Source: Sweltsa coloradensis
Taxonomy: Eukaryota > Arthropoda > Insecta > Plecoptera > Chloroperlidae
DNA: 64,000 nt
Reading direction: 5' to 3'
Assembly: GCA_024449915.1 (NCBI GenBank)
Contig: JAMZAV010000065.1
Span: forward strand, 112,501-176,500
Part shown: one piece after another, positions 36,306-49,069 of the stretch
Position numbering within the stretch: the stretch's first letter is position 1
How the letters are laid out: the number at the start of each line of letters is the position of its first letter
Position numbers and translations under genes: made by a program
Notes under the pieces: model-generated
Told to the model about the DNA's origin: nothing
The model's database searches: none
The model's input: only the letters and a program-made list of their open reading frames with translations

Positions 36306-37072
36306 TAGGAAAACGCTTAAGTCCCGCCGCGTTGTTGGATGAGCGTAATTGGTGCATTGAGCTGCCATGTGTTATGCGAATTTTCTGTTGTTCTGTGGAA
36401 AAATCATTACTTAGTTGAATTTTTTTTAAATAAAATAAAATAAAATAAAATAAAATAAAAAATTAACTTAAATTTTTAAATTTATTAATCGCAATTGTTA
36501 AAAAAAATCGTAAAATTGCGATTTTTATAAGAAATAATTTCTCGATTGCGCTCAAATTTGACACTAATATATAAATTCATAAAATTAAGGTTCTGCGAAA
36601 AAATCATTACAATCGGATAAAGCATGTAGGTGTTATAAGTCAAAGAATTGTTTAAAAAAAGAAAAAACCCGTAAAATTTCGATTTTTATGATAAATATTT
36701 TTTCAATTGCGCTCAAATTTCACAAGAATACTTTAATTCATAAAATAAAGGTTCTGTGCAAAAATCATAAAATCGGATAAAGCATGTAGGTGTTATAAGT
36801 CAAAGATTTTTTTTTTAAATCGAAAAAAATCGTAAAATTGTGATTTTTATGAGAAATAATTTTTCGATTGCGCTCAAAAACGTGGCAGTTCTAAGTTCAG
36901 AGATTTCTAAGGCCTCCATAAAAGTATCGGTTTAGCCGGAATCGTGCGGACAAACAGTCAAAAATAGGACAAACAGACAAAAATACAAAAAAAAAAAAAA
37001 AACATTCCGGATTTTTTTCTCCAGTGTAGTAGAATGGAATCTTCGCTTCGCTCGCTACGCTCATCCAACAAC
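36306..37072 (+). mobile_element. ~767-bp interspersed element, family C (copy 2, best preserved)
   Basis: Begins TAGGAAAACGCTTAAGTC, then CCGCCGCGTTGTTGGATGAG, and ends CTTCGCTTCGCTCGC, TACGCTCATCCAACAA. TTGTTGGATGAGCGTA near the left is the exact reverse complement of TACGCTCATCCAACAA at the right end. Three internal units start with TTCTG at 36391, 36591 and 36752. Each carries CGTAAAATT-CGATTTTTAT and TTGCGCTCAAA; the last two also share GCATGTAGGTGTTATAAGTC. The last unit passes into TCGGTTTAGCCGGAATCGTG, GACAAACAGACAAAAATAC and a poly-A stretch. An (AAAAT)n tract has expanded at 36427-36462. It has no coding frame. Termini and internal repeats suggest a non-autonomous DNA element, though I could not assign a class. 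Confidence 0.75.
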
Positions 37073-37641
37073 ATCATAAATTTTGATATAGCAATGACAA
37101 CTTGAAAAAATAAAAATAAAATATCTGTACAACGTGTATAATTAAATTAATGTCTTCATTTAATGAGGAAGCGCTATTTTGCGGTTCATAACATACATTA
37201 TTATAAAACGAACAAAATATGAATGATCACAATAATAACAATAATGACATTGTAATTTATTTGTTGGTTTACACTCAAATACAGCATTACTGCCATTTTA
37301 AATTGAGGTATGCTAAAATAAATTAAATAATGTGACGATGAAAATGATGATGTGATCACTGATCACCCTTGCTCAAATCAATCAACTTCATAATTCACTT
37401 AGAGGGTATTGTTGCGTATTTATGTATTTAATATCATTGCACCTTTATCTTATAAAGATATAAAAAGTAAAAACGCAGAGCAGTTTTCGCTCCCTAAAAG
37501 CTGTTTAGAAAGAATTTAAGTCACATTATTGTAAAATTGCAATTAATGTTACGTTTGAAAAATTAAAATGAAATTAAAGAATAAAAATTGATTTAATTTA
37601 AAATAGTTCATGTCTTACCACCTGATTCGGCCCCGCATTCC
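37073..37641. other. A+T-rich stretch, no gene recognised
   Basis: Nothing supportable. Confidence 0.5.
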
Positions 37642-37888
37642 TACCCGGCACCTCCACCAAAACTGATGGCTTGGTGTATGTTGCTTCACGTGTTCATTAC
37701 AAAAAGCAACTTTTGACACGATTAGAGGATGGCCTAGTATTAAAGATTAATACGTTATTAACGAATAGGCTAGCCATGTCTACCCGGGATTCGAACCCAC
37801 ATTCATTTATCCTGGTGAATCGGAACTAACAATCTACGGACATGATGCCACAACTTTGTTGGATTGGACGCAATGTGTTCTAATGTAA
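37642..37888 (-). repeat. tRNA-related SINE, complete unit
   Basis: The cleanest copy of the family seen at 28939-30441. On the minus strand it starts TTACATTAGAACACATTGCG and passes GTTGTGGCATCATGTCCGTA. It reaches a clear B box, GGGTTCGAATCCC (complement of 37787-37799), 60-80 bp downstream of the A-box-like TGGCATCATG. A body follows with TAACACGTGAAGCAACATAC-like sequence, and it ends TTTTGGTGGAGGTGCCGGGTA. Length is about 247 bp. The A box is weak, so the tRNA origin rests mainly on the B box and spacing. Confidence 0.65.
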
Positions 37889-38279
37889 TTATTAATTTAA
37901 TATCGTCGCTGAAATTAATATTCGCAACTATACCTTCGACAATTAAACCATATGGTTTCAATAGTACTCTTGTCAAACTCCATGCACAAATTGTTTACAG
38001 CAATGAGAACACGCTGAAAAGAGCAACTTCCATCTAATTTGAGGTAGAGATTTTGTCTCCTCTTCTCTTTACAATATATAGTGATATTTCATGTCTCACT
38101 TCAAGATATTATGTTCAGACTTAACTAGGAATATTTTGCTTTAGATACACAACGTGTTCTTGGTAAATTACATTATCACGAATTATTTTAAATGAATATG
38201 AAACAAGTTAGTTAGTAGGCACGTGCATCTTACATTGTTTCATCACAGCATAATGTGTAATATTGATTCGAGACAATAT
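37889..38279. other. A+T-rich stretch, no gene recognised
   Basis: Nothing supportable. Confidence 0.5.
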
Positions 38280-38372
38280 GTTTAACTTTGGTTTTACAGT
38301 AAGCGACTATGACGTTATGTTAGTACTTCAGACAGAAATTCAAAATGTGACTACACCGGGGATCGACCCGGG
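38280..38372 (-). repeat. tRNA-headed SINE (GTAGTCA type), 5'-truncated, minus copy
   Basis: On the minus strand: a tRNA 3' half CCCGGGTCGATCCCCGG, TGTAGTCAC, then ATTTTGAATTT, AAGTACTAACATAACGTCA, TAGTCGCTTACTGTAAAACC. The body after AAGTACTA also occurs at 50444-50494. Only the T arm of the tRNA head is present. Confidence 0.6.
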
Positions 38373-38394
38373 AATTAGACAGAATTAAATTGGT

Positions 38395-38505
38395 GGCTGC
38401 ATAGCTCAGTTGGCAAGAGCATAGCCCGGGCAGCTTAGGTCCCGGGTTCGATCCCCGGAGTAGTCATTTTTTAAATTTTTAAGTACTAAGTACTAATATA
38501 TATAT
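38395..38505 (+). repeat. tRNA-headed SINE with nearly complete tRNA-like head
   Basis: 38395-38466 folds as a degenerate tRNA: acceptor GGCTGCA against AGTAGTC (6 of 7 pairs, two G-U), D arm GCTC-AGTTGGCAA-GAGC, variable loop AGGTC, T arm CCGGG-TTCGATC-CCCGG. The anticodon arm is two bases short, with an AGC/GCT stem and loop CCGGGCA. It is therefore a pseudo-tRNA with both polymerase III boxes (TAGCTCAGTTGG and GGTTCGATCC). The body ATTTTTTAAATTTTT, AAGTACTAAGTACTA matches the start of the minus-copy body, then ends in TATATATA. A full SINE is inferred from the shared body. Confidence 0.65.
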
Positions 38506-41500
38506 CACACTTTTAGTTTCTCATCCGTTTAAAATAAAACACCAAACATACATACATACCACGAACAATAAAATAAATCAGATTGCATGACGATCACATT
38601 TTAATATAAACATATCCAGTTTCTAGCGGACAATCTAGATTTTGTTTCAAACCAATGTATAACGTATGCCTACCCACTCTTATCATTCTCAATATACCAC
38701 GTGAAACAATTTCACCATTTAAATATGCATCACCCCTCGGAAATGGCTTGTTACGATATGAATTAGTGTATATTTCCGTCAATCAATCAGTGGGATCCGC
38801 TTCCTCTTCTCCCAGTGCGGCTCTGTAACCCTAGCACAACATACTTCGCCACCCCACATGGAGGAATGCCCCGTTTCGTTTCTCACTATTGAGCCGTTCG
38901 GAAATGTATTTCGTCATTAATATTGCATTAGTTTTAGCAGGGACGCCAATAGAAAACGATATCGAATTTCCAAACGAAAAGTCTTGGGGTGTGTAGCTTG
39001 AAAAGAAGGGTTCAATAATTGAAGGATAATCGAAGGGTACGCTGTGTAGTGAGGGTGGAGAAAACACGCAACTCTTCCGATAGCTAACAGAACACATACG
39101 TGTTAAACAAAGTAAACATGGGCCTTGCATTCTACCACTAAATAATGTTACTTGTGTCGTTTTACTAAACCGTTGGATGAATACATTGATTTGTGACCAC
39201 ACATCACATGATAGTACAGTGACAATATTCAATTAGTTTTCAGTAATTGTTTTCTCATTCGAAAAATACCTTTTGAAGCACTAGATGAAAGTACCAATAA
39301 TAATAAAATAACATGGGCATTATGTTTTTTGTACCGAAATCACAAGGTGAAACGAACTGGCATGATGCAGCTCTCAAAAACCTTGGTGAGTAATTATGGC
39401 GGGCGCAGTTTGGACGTTCGTACACTTTATGCGATGTAACGTAACCGCCATTTTATATAATTCACCCCTTATGCTTATTGTAATAACATCAATTTACTGA
39501 TCACATTTTATGTCTTCCTCTGTGGTTTTAAGAGGGAAACTTCGTTTTGACTAGGTTATCATAGATCTAGTATTTGCACACTTGGTGCAATCTTAAAACC
39601 ATAGAGTCATGTAAATTCCGACATTACATACAAATGTTGTCATAGGTGCAACATATGGTCAAATGTACCCGGAAAGTACCTGGTGTTGGTAATATACGCA
39701 ACTTTGCAGGTATTAGAGTGCTTCTTTTCAAGAAGCCACATTCGTTTTTTCACCACTTTTTCTCCCACTCACCCGATGAATCCAGAATGAAGTAAAAATA
39801 CACGAGCAGAATCAGTTGGCGCTAGAGATAATAACATCACCTAGCCGCAAGAAAGCAGTGTTACAAGCAACCACCATCGTGTCTTCTGCTCACGCCTCTG
39901 TTCCTGGGGGTCCCTCAATAGATTCAGACACGGCCCTCTTCTTCTTCTTCTCCTCGTGCTACCGCGTGTGTTGGCTGCATCTGTTAAGGTTTCGCTTCAA
40001 TCGTCGCTGATTCACAGATCCTCCGCTGGGAGGCGCCAGTGACGTGACCGCGCTGCCAATGAGGTTCACATTCGTGTAGAAAGAAGGATTTACAAGTTAC
40101 ACCTGCGTGTTTGTGTTTTATCTTTCGTTGGGTAAATGTAATGAACTACTGAAATGGTTTTGCCTAAGATGTGATAGACCTATTCCCACATATGGGGTCA
40201 TTGAAAAGTTTCACCTTTGGGCTGCTGGACTAACATTAAACCAAAGGTTTTACCACACGCTAGAACCTACGTTATCTAAAAGCCATTCGATTCATTGTAA
40301 CACTTCAACACAATATCCATCTAAGCACACATGTATTAATTTGTAAATCGTATATTATATAATTAAATATATTAAATAATTAATATATTTAAACGACGAT
40401 CTTTCAAATTCCTTCGATTTTTCTACTTCGAATACGAATTCTGTACCAAGCAGAATTATTAACTAAATCAAATCTGGAACCTAAATTTAAAAAAAATCCT
40501 AAACCAGAATAGACAACCTCGAAATTTATAAAATCATTTTAAACTTGTTTTAATTGGTTTTATTTGATGAAGTAAAATAACTTTATTTTGTTTTTGAAGT
40601 TAGCATTATCGTTATCGTTTGCAATTTGTTTAATTTTTTCGTGACACGCGTATTTTTAAGTACAAATTGTTTCAAATCCTTTTAGGCAATTACAATTAAC
40701 TGTATTCAAATTTCTAATTAATGATTTATTTAACTACCACCACCACTACCACTCTTTCATTTTCCAAAAGTCCGCCTCTGTTATTTCAGCACTTTGCATG
40801 TTGACAGGGAGTTTATCAAGATACATCTCTGTTAGTAATGAAGTCATGAAGTAATCTCGAGAATCGGCCCTGTGTCAGCCAGCCTATTTCAGCACGCGTA
40901 ACATACGACGCGAGTTTGTAGAAGTCCGCAGATCTGCCACGCCCCTGGATTTAATTACCGTCGGCGGCAGCAGGGGTGTGGTCTCGACTCTCGAGCGAGC
41001 GATACTAACTCTGATACAGTCCCAGCCTCAAACCGACACATTGTCACTCACTTAGCGTTTACCCCATCAACCTCCCAACTTATTAGATCGAAATATTAAA
41101 CACGATTTAGGTCGCGTGATGAGCGAGCCGAAGTGGCTGGCTACGCCTGGTGGTTGACGTTCTACCACCCGTATTGAGTAATAGTAGGCTCTTGATTCTA
41201 CCTGCCAAGTAATCAGACTTACCCTCCTACGCAACCCTTCTCTTCTCGGTGACAATATTGTTACATAAAATATGAACCAAGCTAGGCTATTACTAATTTA
41301 CTGGTACTTTAATAACATTCATAAAAGTAGAAGGGTTTCTTAATGAGAATGTAGCTACGTATAATTGAAGATTACTTTTTTAAGTTGCAGCAACCAAATG
41401 CTGAAGATAAGGTTAGGAGGCCTAAAACGAAAGTGTGAATATAAATACATAATTAAAATGTCTCTCACCTCACTGCGTGGCCTACGCTTCTGGCCTCAGA

Positions 41501-43282
41501 GTCTGGGAATCCCCGGGCAGAGGTGGGAACACTATTGGAAGCAACAGAAGAAGAAAAAACCAAAATAATCTCATGCATGAAAAAGGTAAAATCACGCATC
41601 GAAATAATTATCGAAATGTGTTAGTCAGGTTTTTCAATCGTTCACAGTTATCATAATCATATTATTGGACCGCTCAATATTGCATTAATTTAAATAAAAT
41701 ATTGCATTTTTATTTCAATATAAGGATTAGATCTAGCTATAGCTAAATATCTGGCAGCTGAACTGCATATAACCCGTTCTTTCTCAAACATATGCAAAAT
41801 CGGCCCTTAATCAATTAAATTTAAATAAAATTTAAATGGCAATGATTACCATGATATTATGTGGAATCGAAAACTATCATTATAATTTTACAAAAATCTG
41901 TTATTAAATAGCGTATTATTTAGAGGTTCTTCGAACATACAAAGGGCCATCGAGTAGCGAGCTAATGTACATGATTAACACCAAACACTCGAATTAACGC
42001 CAATGAGAACGCCAACGGCAACGTGGCAATGTGGCGTGGCTTGGCTAGAAGGCAGATGATGAGGCTCTCTAAAGTATTTGTGTATTTAGAGATAATAAAT
42101 AAACAAATGTATCTTTGTGATAAGGTATGTTGCATGTTGTGACTAGAAATGAATGAGGCATTGAACATGAATAGTTAATTTCACTGGGACTTTAGGCGAA
42201 TGTGTTCATCAAGGAGCAAAATTTACTGACTTGAATAAAAAAAAAAAACAGCATAACCTACATAATAATGCTTTCGAATAATATAATACAATCGAAGAGG
42301 TTTTAATGTGCTATATGAGTCAGCAAAGGAAACTGATAATTTTGAGTAAATACTCCCTTTCGCAGAAAGTTGTTGATTATCACTTTTGTTTTCGATAATT
42401 TTTGTAATTGAGGAAATTAGTCTTAATCAAAACTGCTTTAATCACGAGATTAATAATTTCCAATTATCCCTTCTTTTGGATCTAGATTAGATTTGTCTGA
42501 TTATTTCCCCTAAACATAGTCCGTGTTGAAAAGTCCTTCATGAATAGATTAGCGACGGGAGGTAAACGCTAACCAAACGGGCGGGGTCCGCGTACGACTC
42601 TCAGCTATATTATGTCCACAGTCGTGAATGTAAAAATGCAAATTTACGTTTATCTTGGTCGTTTTATTGCCACAGTAAATAATTTTGTAACCTAGCTTGG
42701 CTTTCGTTGATTGTCGAGCATGCATTTTTTGTGATCTGATTATTATAAGCGCCATTTTAATTGCCTGCTGCATTTACACACATACGCGGCGCACAGAATA
42801 TACACGAACGAGAGCGCAATGCGTGCATTACAAGTACAATTTACATAATTTTAAAAGTCCATAAAGTCACACCTCGAACTATTGCAAAAATGGCGAAAAG
42901 GGGGAAATCCACGTGTAAAGCCACGGAGATAAAGGATGATAATGCAAGTGATATATTATTTTGAGGACTTTGATTATCAAGCTCGTAGTGCATACTATGT
43001 TGTGTAGTTTTATGGACAATGATGTGCATTGGTTTCATGCTTGAACATTATTTCAAATGAGATTTAAACTTGTTTTGAATATCAATACATTCCACGATTG
43101 AAGTTCGATATAAATGTGTTCATGCTGAATAATATATTAAATATAATATACTGTTAATCGTTATAAACTGTGACTAGATTGTAACTGTAAAAAAAAAAAC
43201 ACAAATCACATCTTGCATTGCATGTATACAGGCAAGTCAGAATTCAAAGGTTTTTTTCAAAAGAGGTAACTTATTTTAGTTA
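38506..43282. other. Long stretch without recognised gene
   Basis: About 4.8 kb. Less A+T-rich patches lie at 38770-39230 (a 133-codon minus frame with no domain), 39800-40060 (including CTTCTTCTTCTTC) and 40780-41260. No splice-bounded exon, RNA gene or family repeat was found. Confidence 0.5.
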
Positions 43283-44037
43283 TTGGATGAGCGTAGCGAG
43301 CGAAGCGAGCGAAGCGAAGATTCATTTCACTACACTGGAGAAAAATCCGGAATGTTTTTTTTTTTTTCTTTTTCTTTTTTTTTTTTTTTGTATTTTTGTT
43401 GTTTGTTAACACGATTCGCTAAACGATACTCCGATTGCGATGAAATTTATGGAGGCCTTCGAAATCTCTGAACTTAGAACTGCACGTTTTTGAGCGCAAT
43501 CGGGAAATTTTTTCTCATGAAAAAACGCAATTTTACGATTTTTTCGATTTTTAAAAATTTCTTCGACTTATAACACCTACATGCTTATCCGATTGTAATG
43601 ATTTTTTCACAGAACCTCAATTTATGAATTAAGATATTCGTGTGAAATTTGAGCATAATCGAAAATTATTTCTCATGAAAATCATAATTTTACGGGTTTT
43701 TTCTTTTTTAAAACAATTCTTTGACTTATACAACTACATGCTTTATCCTATTGTAATGATTTTTTACAGAACCTTCATTTCATGAATTAATATATTTGTG
43801 TTAAATTGAGCGCAATCGAATAATTATTCTTATGAAAATTGCAATTTTACGATTTTTTCTTTTTAAAACTACGATTAATTAAAAAATTAAGTTAATTTTT
43901 TATTAATTAGTTAATTAAAAAAAATCTCGACTAAGTAATGAATTTTTCACAGAACAACAGAAAATCCGCGTAACACATGGCAGCTCAATGCACCATATAC
44001 GCTCATCAACAACGCGGCGGGACTTAAGCGTTTCCTA
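43283..44037 (-). mobile_element. ~755-bp interspersed element, family C (copy 3)
   Basis: Minus-strand copy: its right end appears first here as TTGGATGAGCGTAGCGAGCG with extra CGAAGCGAG units, and its left end is CAACGCGGCGGGACTTAAGC, GTTTCCTA at 44037. The three internal units (GAGCGCAATCG, CTTATAACACCTACATGCTT, complement of CGTAAAATT) are present. The terminal 9-bp unit count differs from copies 1 and 2. Confidence 0.7.
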
Positions 44038-47000
44038 TTTTAAAGTAAATTATTACTACATATATTTTATATTGATGTTGGATGAAATGAAACACTTCAT
44101 ACTAACAAAGATTAAGATTTCTTTGTCAAAATTACCCACCCTCTACATTTGGACACCAAAAATAAAAATATACCTATATAATGTTTTATTTTGAATTTCC
44201 AACTTGTAGTATTATTTATAGTTCACGAGTAGGTGAACACTTGCATAGGCTATTGGGTGTAGACATTGCTCGTGCTATGAATAATTTAGTAATTTCTCTG
44301 GCCACACCTTGGGTAAATTGATTTTCCTATTTCGTTTTACATTTCAATTATCACGAAACTGAAACAGCTGATCTCGATCTGATAGTAGATAATTATGATG
44401 AAAAGTGAAATCCTGCTGCGTAGCTCGACTGGTATTGGTTGCAAACATGTGCACGCGTGCTTTTAGTAAGTTATATAACCTATCACATTATTTTTACTCG
44501 CGGTCTGGGGTCTTATCAGAGATCGCTAATCTAGTATTAATAAAACAAAACTTAACACTTTGCCGAGTTCGGGCCAACGTTTTTTACAATGATAAAAGTC
44601 CATTTCAAAAAATTCTCTTGATCGTCAAATCAAGCTATTTTCACATATAGTCTGGACCACATTTTAAGTTTTAATTTTCATTTAAAAAAATTGAATTTTT
44701 TGAAGGTTGTTCAGAAAGGATGAGCGCATGTCGCTATCACAGTTTATTTCAAATAATTGTTTCTTTCACAAAAGTGAGAAATTACTACAGAACTTACTAA
44801 ATAAATTACTAACTGTTTGGTGGCATATTTACGGTTAGTTAATAAGAAAAGTGAGCAATATTTGAAAAAATGTGCTTTGATTCCTGATATAACACATTCT
44901 TACATGACATTTTTGTGCAAACCACAATCCGATAGGACAAACAATAAAGTTTTCAAGTGATCCAGACTTTACCTCTGCGTTCTGCGTAAAAACCAGGTTT
45001 TCTTGAGCTCGGCCAACAGTTTTAAATAAACATTTTATTTTATTAGTTGTATTGATTTCGAGAGACAATTCTTGTATAGTTGATAAAGACCTATAGAAAC
45101 ATCAAATGAGTATTTCTTTGTATTTGTTTTGGGATAATCCCAAAGAATATTGTGAACTTCTACGTGGAGTGTATTTTGATTATTTATTTGGATTTACTTA
45201 CGTTTAATTTTTTTTTACAATAAATCAATTTGTGTAGCACACAGGCGACCACTTATTTTGATCGTTAAAATTTTAAATTAACTCAAACAATCATTTTTAA
45301 CATAACAATAAGGCCCAAGGTAAATTCATTTCGGGAATTTTTCATACAATTATGTACAAAAACTCTCAGGGAAGTATGCGTTTAGGCCAGCACGTCACGA
45401 TTTCCACGTAACATAATATGTGATATACAATGCAGAGAGAGATATTCCGAAACATTCATCCACAGATACATACAGTACAATATGTTATGTTATTTATAAA
45501 ATTCTCGATTTAGAGCTAACGAATCGTGCTGTTAATATAAAATTAATAATCGTCGGCCAGAGTGTTGTTATATGTCGGACCGAGTTACAGCGCACCAATC
45601 ACAGGCAAGGGCTGGTTTGTAACTACCCCTGCGTGCAGGCAACTTACAATACACAGGTGCCCAAGGGCTCATGTCGCCAATTTGTCACCGGCGCTGATGA
45701 AAATCACTAGAAACAAGTGTACGATGTAAAGCAATACAAGCCCGGTGTCGCGTATGCTCGGATCAAATAGAAATAAAACAAGCTGGAAAAATGTGATTTT
45801 TGGGGGGTAGTGGATCATTATCAATCAAACTTACCAAGAAGAAATATTAGAAATTATATTTTATATTTATGAGTGTGTTTTTTTTCAATTCTCCCCTAGC
45901 CATAAGCAGGAATTGCGAAGCCTCCTGTCTTTTCCCCAGAAAATTCAATTTTCCATCGGGTGTGATTCCTCTTGTTCTGTGTATTGCAAGAGGAGGACTG
46001 GTCTGTCTGTGTTCGCCCCCATCCGGTTAAAAATCGTATCGTCTGACGAATTCACTTGGGTGCAATATAGCAAACATTTCCAATCTGCTATTGAGGTGCT
46101 CTCGACGTATGACGCCGTGCCTTTCAACAGACCTCGCGCCAAATAATTACATTATTTCATTTATTTGTAATGTACTTGTAAACTCGGCATTAAAAAAAAT
46201 ATTTCCCATGTGTGAGACGTCAAGGATAACGAATTAGTCGAAGAAATATGCAGGGTGTTAACCGATTGCAATCCCTTGCAAAGTGATGGACGGCTACAAT
46301 GGGTTATTCAAAATTCTGCATGTTGATTATGAGTTTTACTACAGACAGAGCGGAGTACTCGTCTAGTGTCTTCTGGGACATCAGGCTCAGAATATAGTTT
46401 CAAGAGAACTTGTGAATGAGGATGTGTTTGGTCTGACACAATTGTTAAATTAAGACTTATTTCTACGGAACGGAGGTTAATCACGACGGTCACCACGAAG
46501 AGAAGAGTATTGTCGAATCAAGAGAAGTTAGCGTAATTAGCCTTTCTGACTTTTGAATCTGGCGCTGATTCTGGCGTCACCCGCGGGTGAGTCGTGCCCA
46601 ACCTCTTCGTCACTTACTCCGATTTCTGATTGGCTCCCTGATCGCGCGTCGTCGGCGTCGAAAGGGATGGAATGTTTCGCTTTCAAGTAAAGTCCCACGA
46701 TGAAAATCAGTTTGTGACTAAGTGGTAGACAATAAATAGGAACCATTTATTGTTGATGCCTTTAGGCTTGGTTTTTAGGGCGCGACAGCTACCCTTATTT
46801 GTTATTGGTATGTGTTCGACACCATTTTATAAATAAGTTTAGTCAATACAAATGCTAATGACGGTGCTTAAATTACAGATAAAACTTATTTCGAACACGG
46901 TGAATATTCTTACATTTCCTGGGGTGTCTGGATCAACGCACTGGTTACGATGGCATCGACTTTACCGGCTCGAAACCAGCATGTTTACCTTTTCGTTTTC

Positions 47001-48320
47001 CGTTCAAAAGTTATGTTTTATAGAAAGTTGGCATTCGATTCTTCGGGGACTTATCTTGTTTTTTGTTTTCTGTGTGCCGTTAAAAACTTCATTGATTCTT
47101 ATGAGACTCAATTATCTGTTTTACGCTATGTACGTGCGAGTTCTATTATTTCATTAGCAAGTTTTACAAGTCTTAGAATTTTGAAATTGATTCCCTATGT
47201 TCAATTTCGTCGTTGACTCAAAATTAATGTTTTGTAAGTATGCTACCGTCTTAAGGTTTTTACTTAATTTTAGGATGGTTATTGCCCGGCAGGTTATGGT
47301 AAAAATAATAAAATTAAAAATATTAATTATAATATTAAATTATATATTTTAAAAATTATGATATTAAAAATTATTTTTGTTTACGTTTTTATTGCACAGT
47401 CTCAATATCAGGTACCACTCATGTTATGTTACATTTACAATAATGTCAAAATAGGGTCACTTATTTTAATACACCAATTTGGTAATATCTGAGTGTATTT
47501 CCGTCCTCAGTAAAAACGTGTTTTAGTCAAGCTTGTTTCGGTTTGAATAAATTTCATTTTCACCAATTAGTAAATGACTTAGTTTTATCTAACAGGTTAT
47601 TTCAAACCCATGCGAATCTTAAGAGAAATATCTCTAACATGTGATAGTCACTTGTTCAACAAGAAACTAGTAATTGCTAATTACTCACAACAAAACAGAA
47701 GAAGAAGAAGAAGAAGAAGAAGAAGAAGAGAGGCTGATATAATTATAATACATGTTGTTGTGAATATAATGGCGAGTATAGTGCAGCTACAAGCTGCATT
47801 AATCAAAGTCTATAATCCAGTAATAAAATACTACAAAGTTTCCAGCTCTTTATCTCGTCGATTCTAAAGCTGGGAGGTAAATAAATGGATGTCTCTATAA
47901 TATGTTTATCGTTCCCCATTTTCCTTCTACTCAGGGTTAAAAAATAAGTTTTTAGAAGTAGTCCCAAGGGTGCTGCAAGAGTAATGCACGTACATGCAAT
48001 ATGCATTCATAACTTTTTAAAAAGGAAATGATATATCCCATATGAGAAAATACAACAGCCTATATGAGTTCCCACTAAAAGGAACTTTTCAATATTTATA
48101 AGGCTTGTTTGAGGAGGGAGGATGGCCGATGTAAACAATCTGTACGTAAGATTTTAGGTCGTCACATGTTAACCTTTGCACAGGGATCACGCCTGGCTAT
48201 AACAGCTTAATCCTTTTAATATTGCATATTGATTAAATTGTATACAATAATTTATTTGTTAAATAAATAAATAAATAAAGTATATATTTTTTAAATTGTG
48301 GGGCATATTCAATTTTGAAT
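44038..48320. other. Long stretch without recognised gene
   Basis: About 4.3 kb with only short frames (101 codons at most). A (GAA)n run of about 32 bp lies at 47698-47729. More balanced patches occur at 45900-46150 and 46550-46680. No exon, RNA or family repeat identified. Confidence 0.5.
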
Positions 48321-48369
48321 GTAAATCAGTTTTTAAGTGAATAAGATTGATGTTAAATTAATAAATAAG
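48321..48369 (+). repeat. Retroelement 3'-tail fragment (shared hairpin tail)
   Basis: GTAAATCAGTTTTTAAGTGA, ATAAGATTGATGTTAAATTA, then ATAAATAAG. It matches the last ~50 bp of family A with several substitutions. Confidence 0.45.
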
Positions 48370-49069
48370 CATACAATGTTGTTATTTTAATATATTATCG
48401 CTCAAAATGAAACGTTTGTAGGCCATTGTAGGATACAAATAAATCAATAAATAAATACTAAATAAATAAATAAAACATTTTGCTTGTGGTGGTACGTTTT
48501 AATTTTCAAAAACAACTTTTATCTAAATATCTGGCAAAATAACAGTTTTATATCTTTAAATAAATTTAATCCCAAAATTAATATTCGAGTTGAAAATATT
48601 CTGTGCGTGTCTCAGCGCAAGTGACCATAATGCAAGTTAAAAAATAAATAAAAAATAAATAAAAAAATAAATAAATAAAAAATAAAAAATAAAAATATAT
48701 AAATAAATAAAAAAATAAATATAATAATAATAAATATAAATAAAATATAAATAAATTCAATATTGTTTTTATATGGAAGATAGTGATTGTGGATGGCCTT
48801 ATTTTTTAATTTAAAGTGCAGAAAAAAGTAAATGCATTAATTGATAGTTTGTCATCTTTAATTAGGTACATTTTCGATTTACTATACGTTTTACCAAAAT
48901 GTATCACAATCATACAATTAAAAAAATAAATCGCGGAAAGATGCAAATTTCAACAAAATTTTTAAGAAAGTGTATTTCTCAGTGAATATCATATTTCAAC
49001 AGGCAGAAACATCATTTTCCATTTTGGAGCTATGTAATGAAAGATTTTTGGTACATGGTGCGACTAGCT
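48370..49069. repeat. A+T-rich stretch with (AAATA)n tract
   Basis: An AAATA/AAAT tract runs from 48640 to 48758. It creates a Tyr/Phe/Leu-rich minus-strand frame of 60 codons that is not a gene. Nothing else supportable. Confidence 0.5.

Noticed and set aside
38395..38466. Functional tRNA gene
   Set aside because: The anticodon arm is two bases short and weakly paired, and a matching inverted partial copy plus shared body mark it as a SINE head.
38831..39232. 133-codon minus frame
   Set aside because: Composition looks random, no motif, no supporting context.
42890..42964. 24-codon frame MAKRGKSTCKATEIKDDNASD... with good start context
   Set aside because: Too short, no family, no neighbouring exon.
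44405..45010. Possible inverted relation between segments with GGGCCAACG (44570) and CTCGGCCAACAG (45008)
   Set aside because: Matches are short and not collinear.
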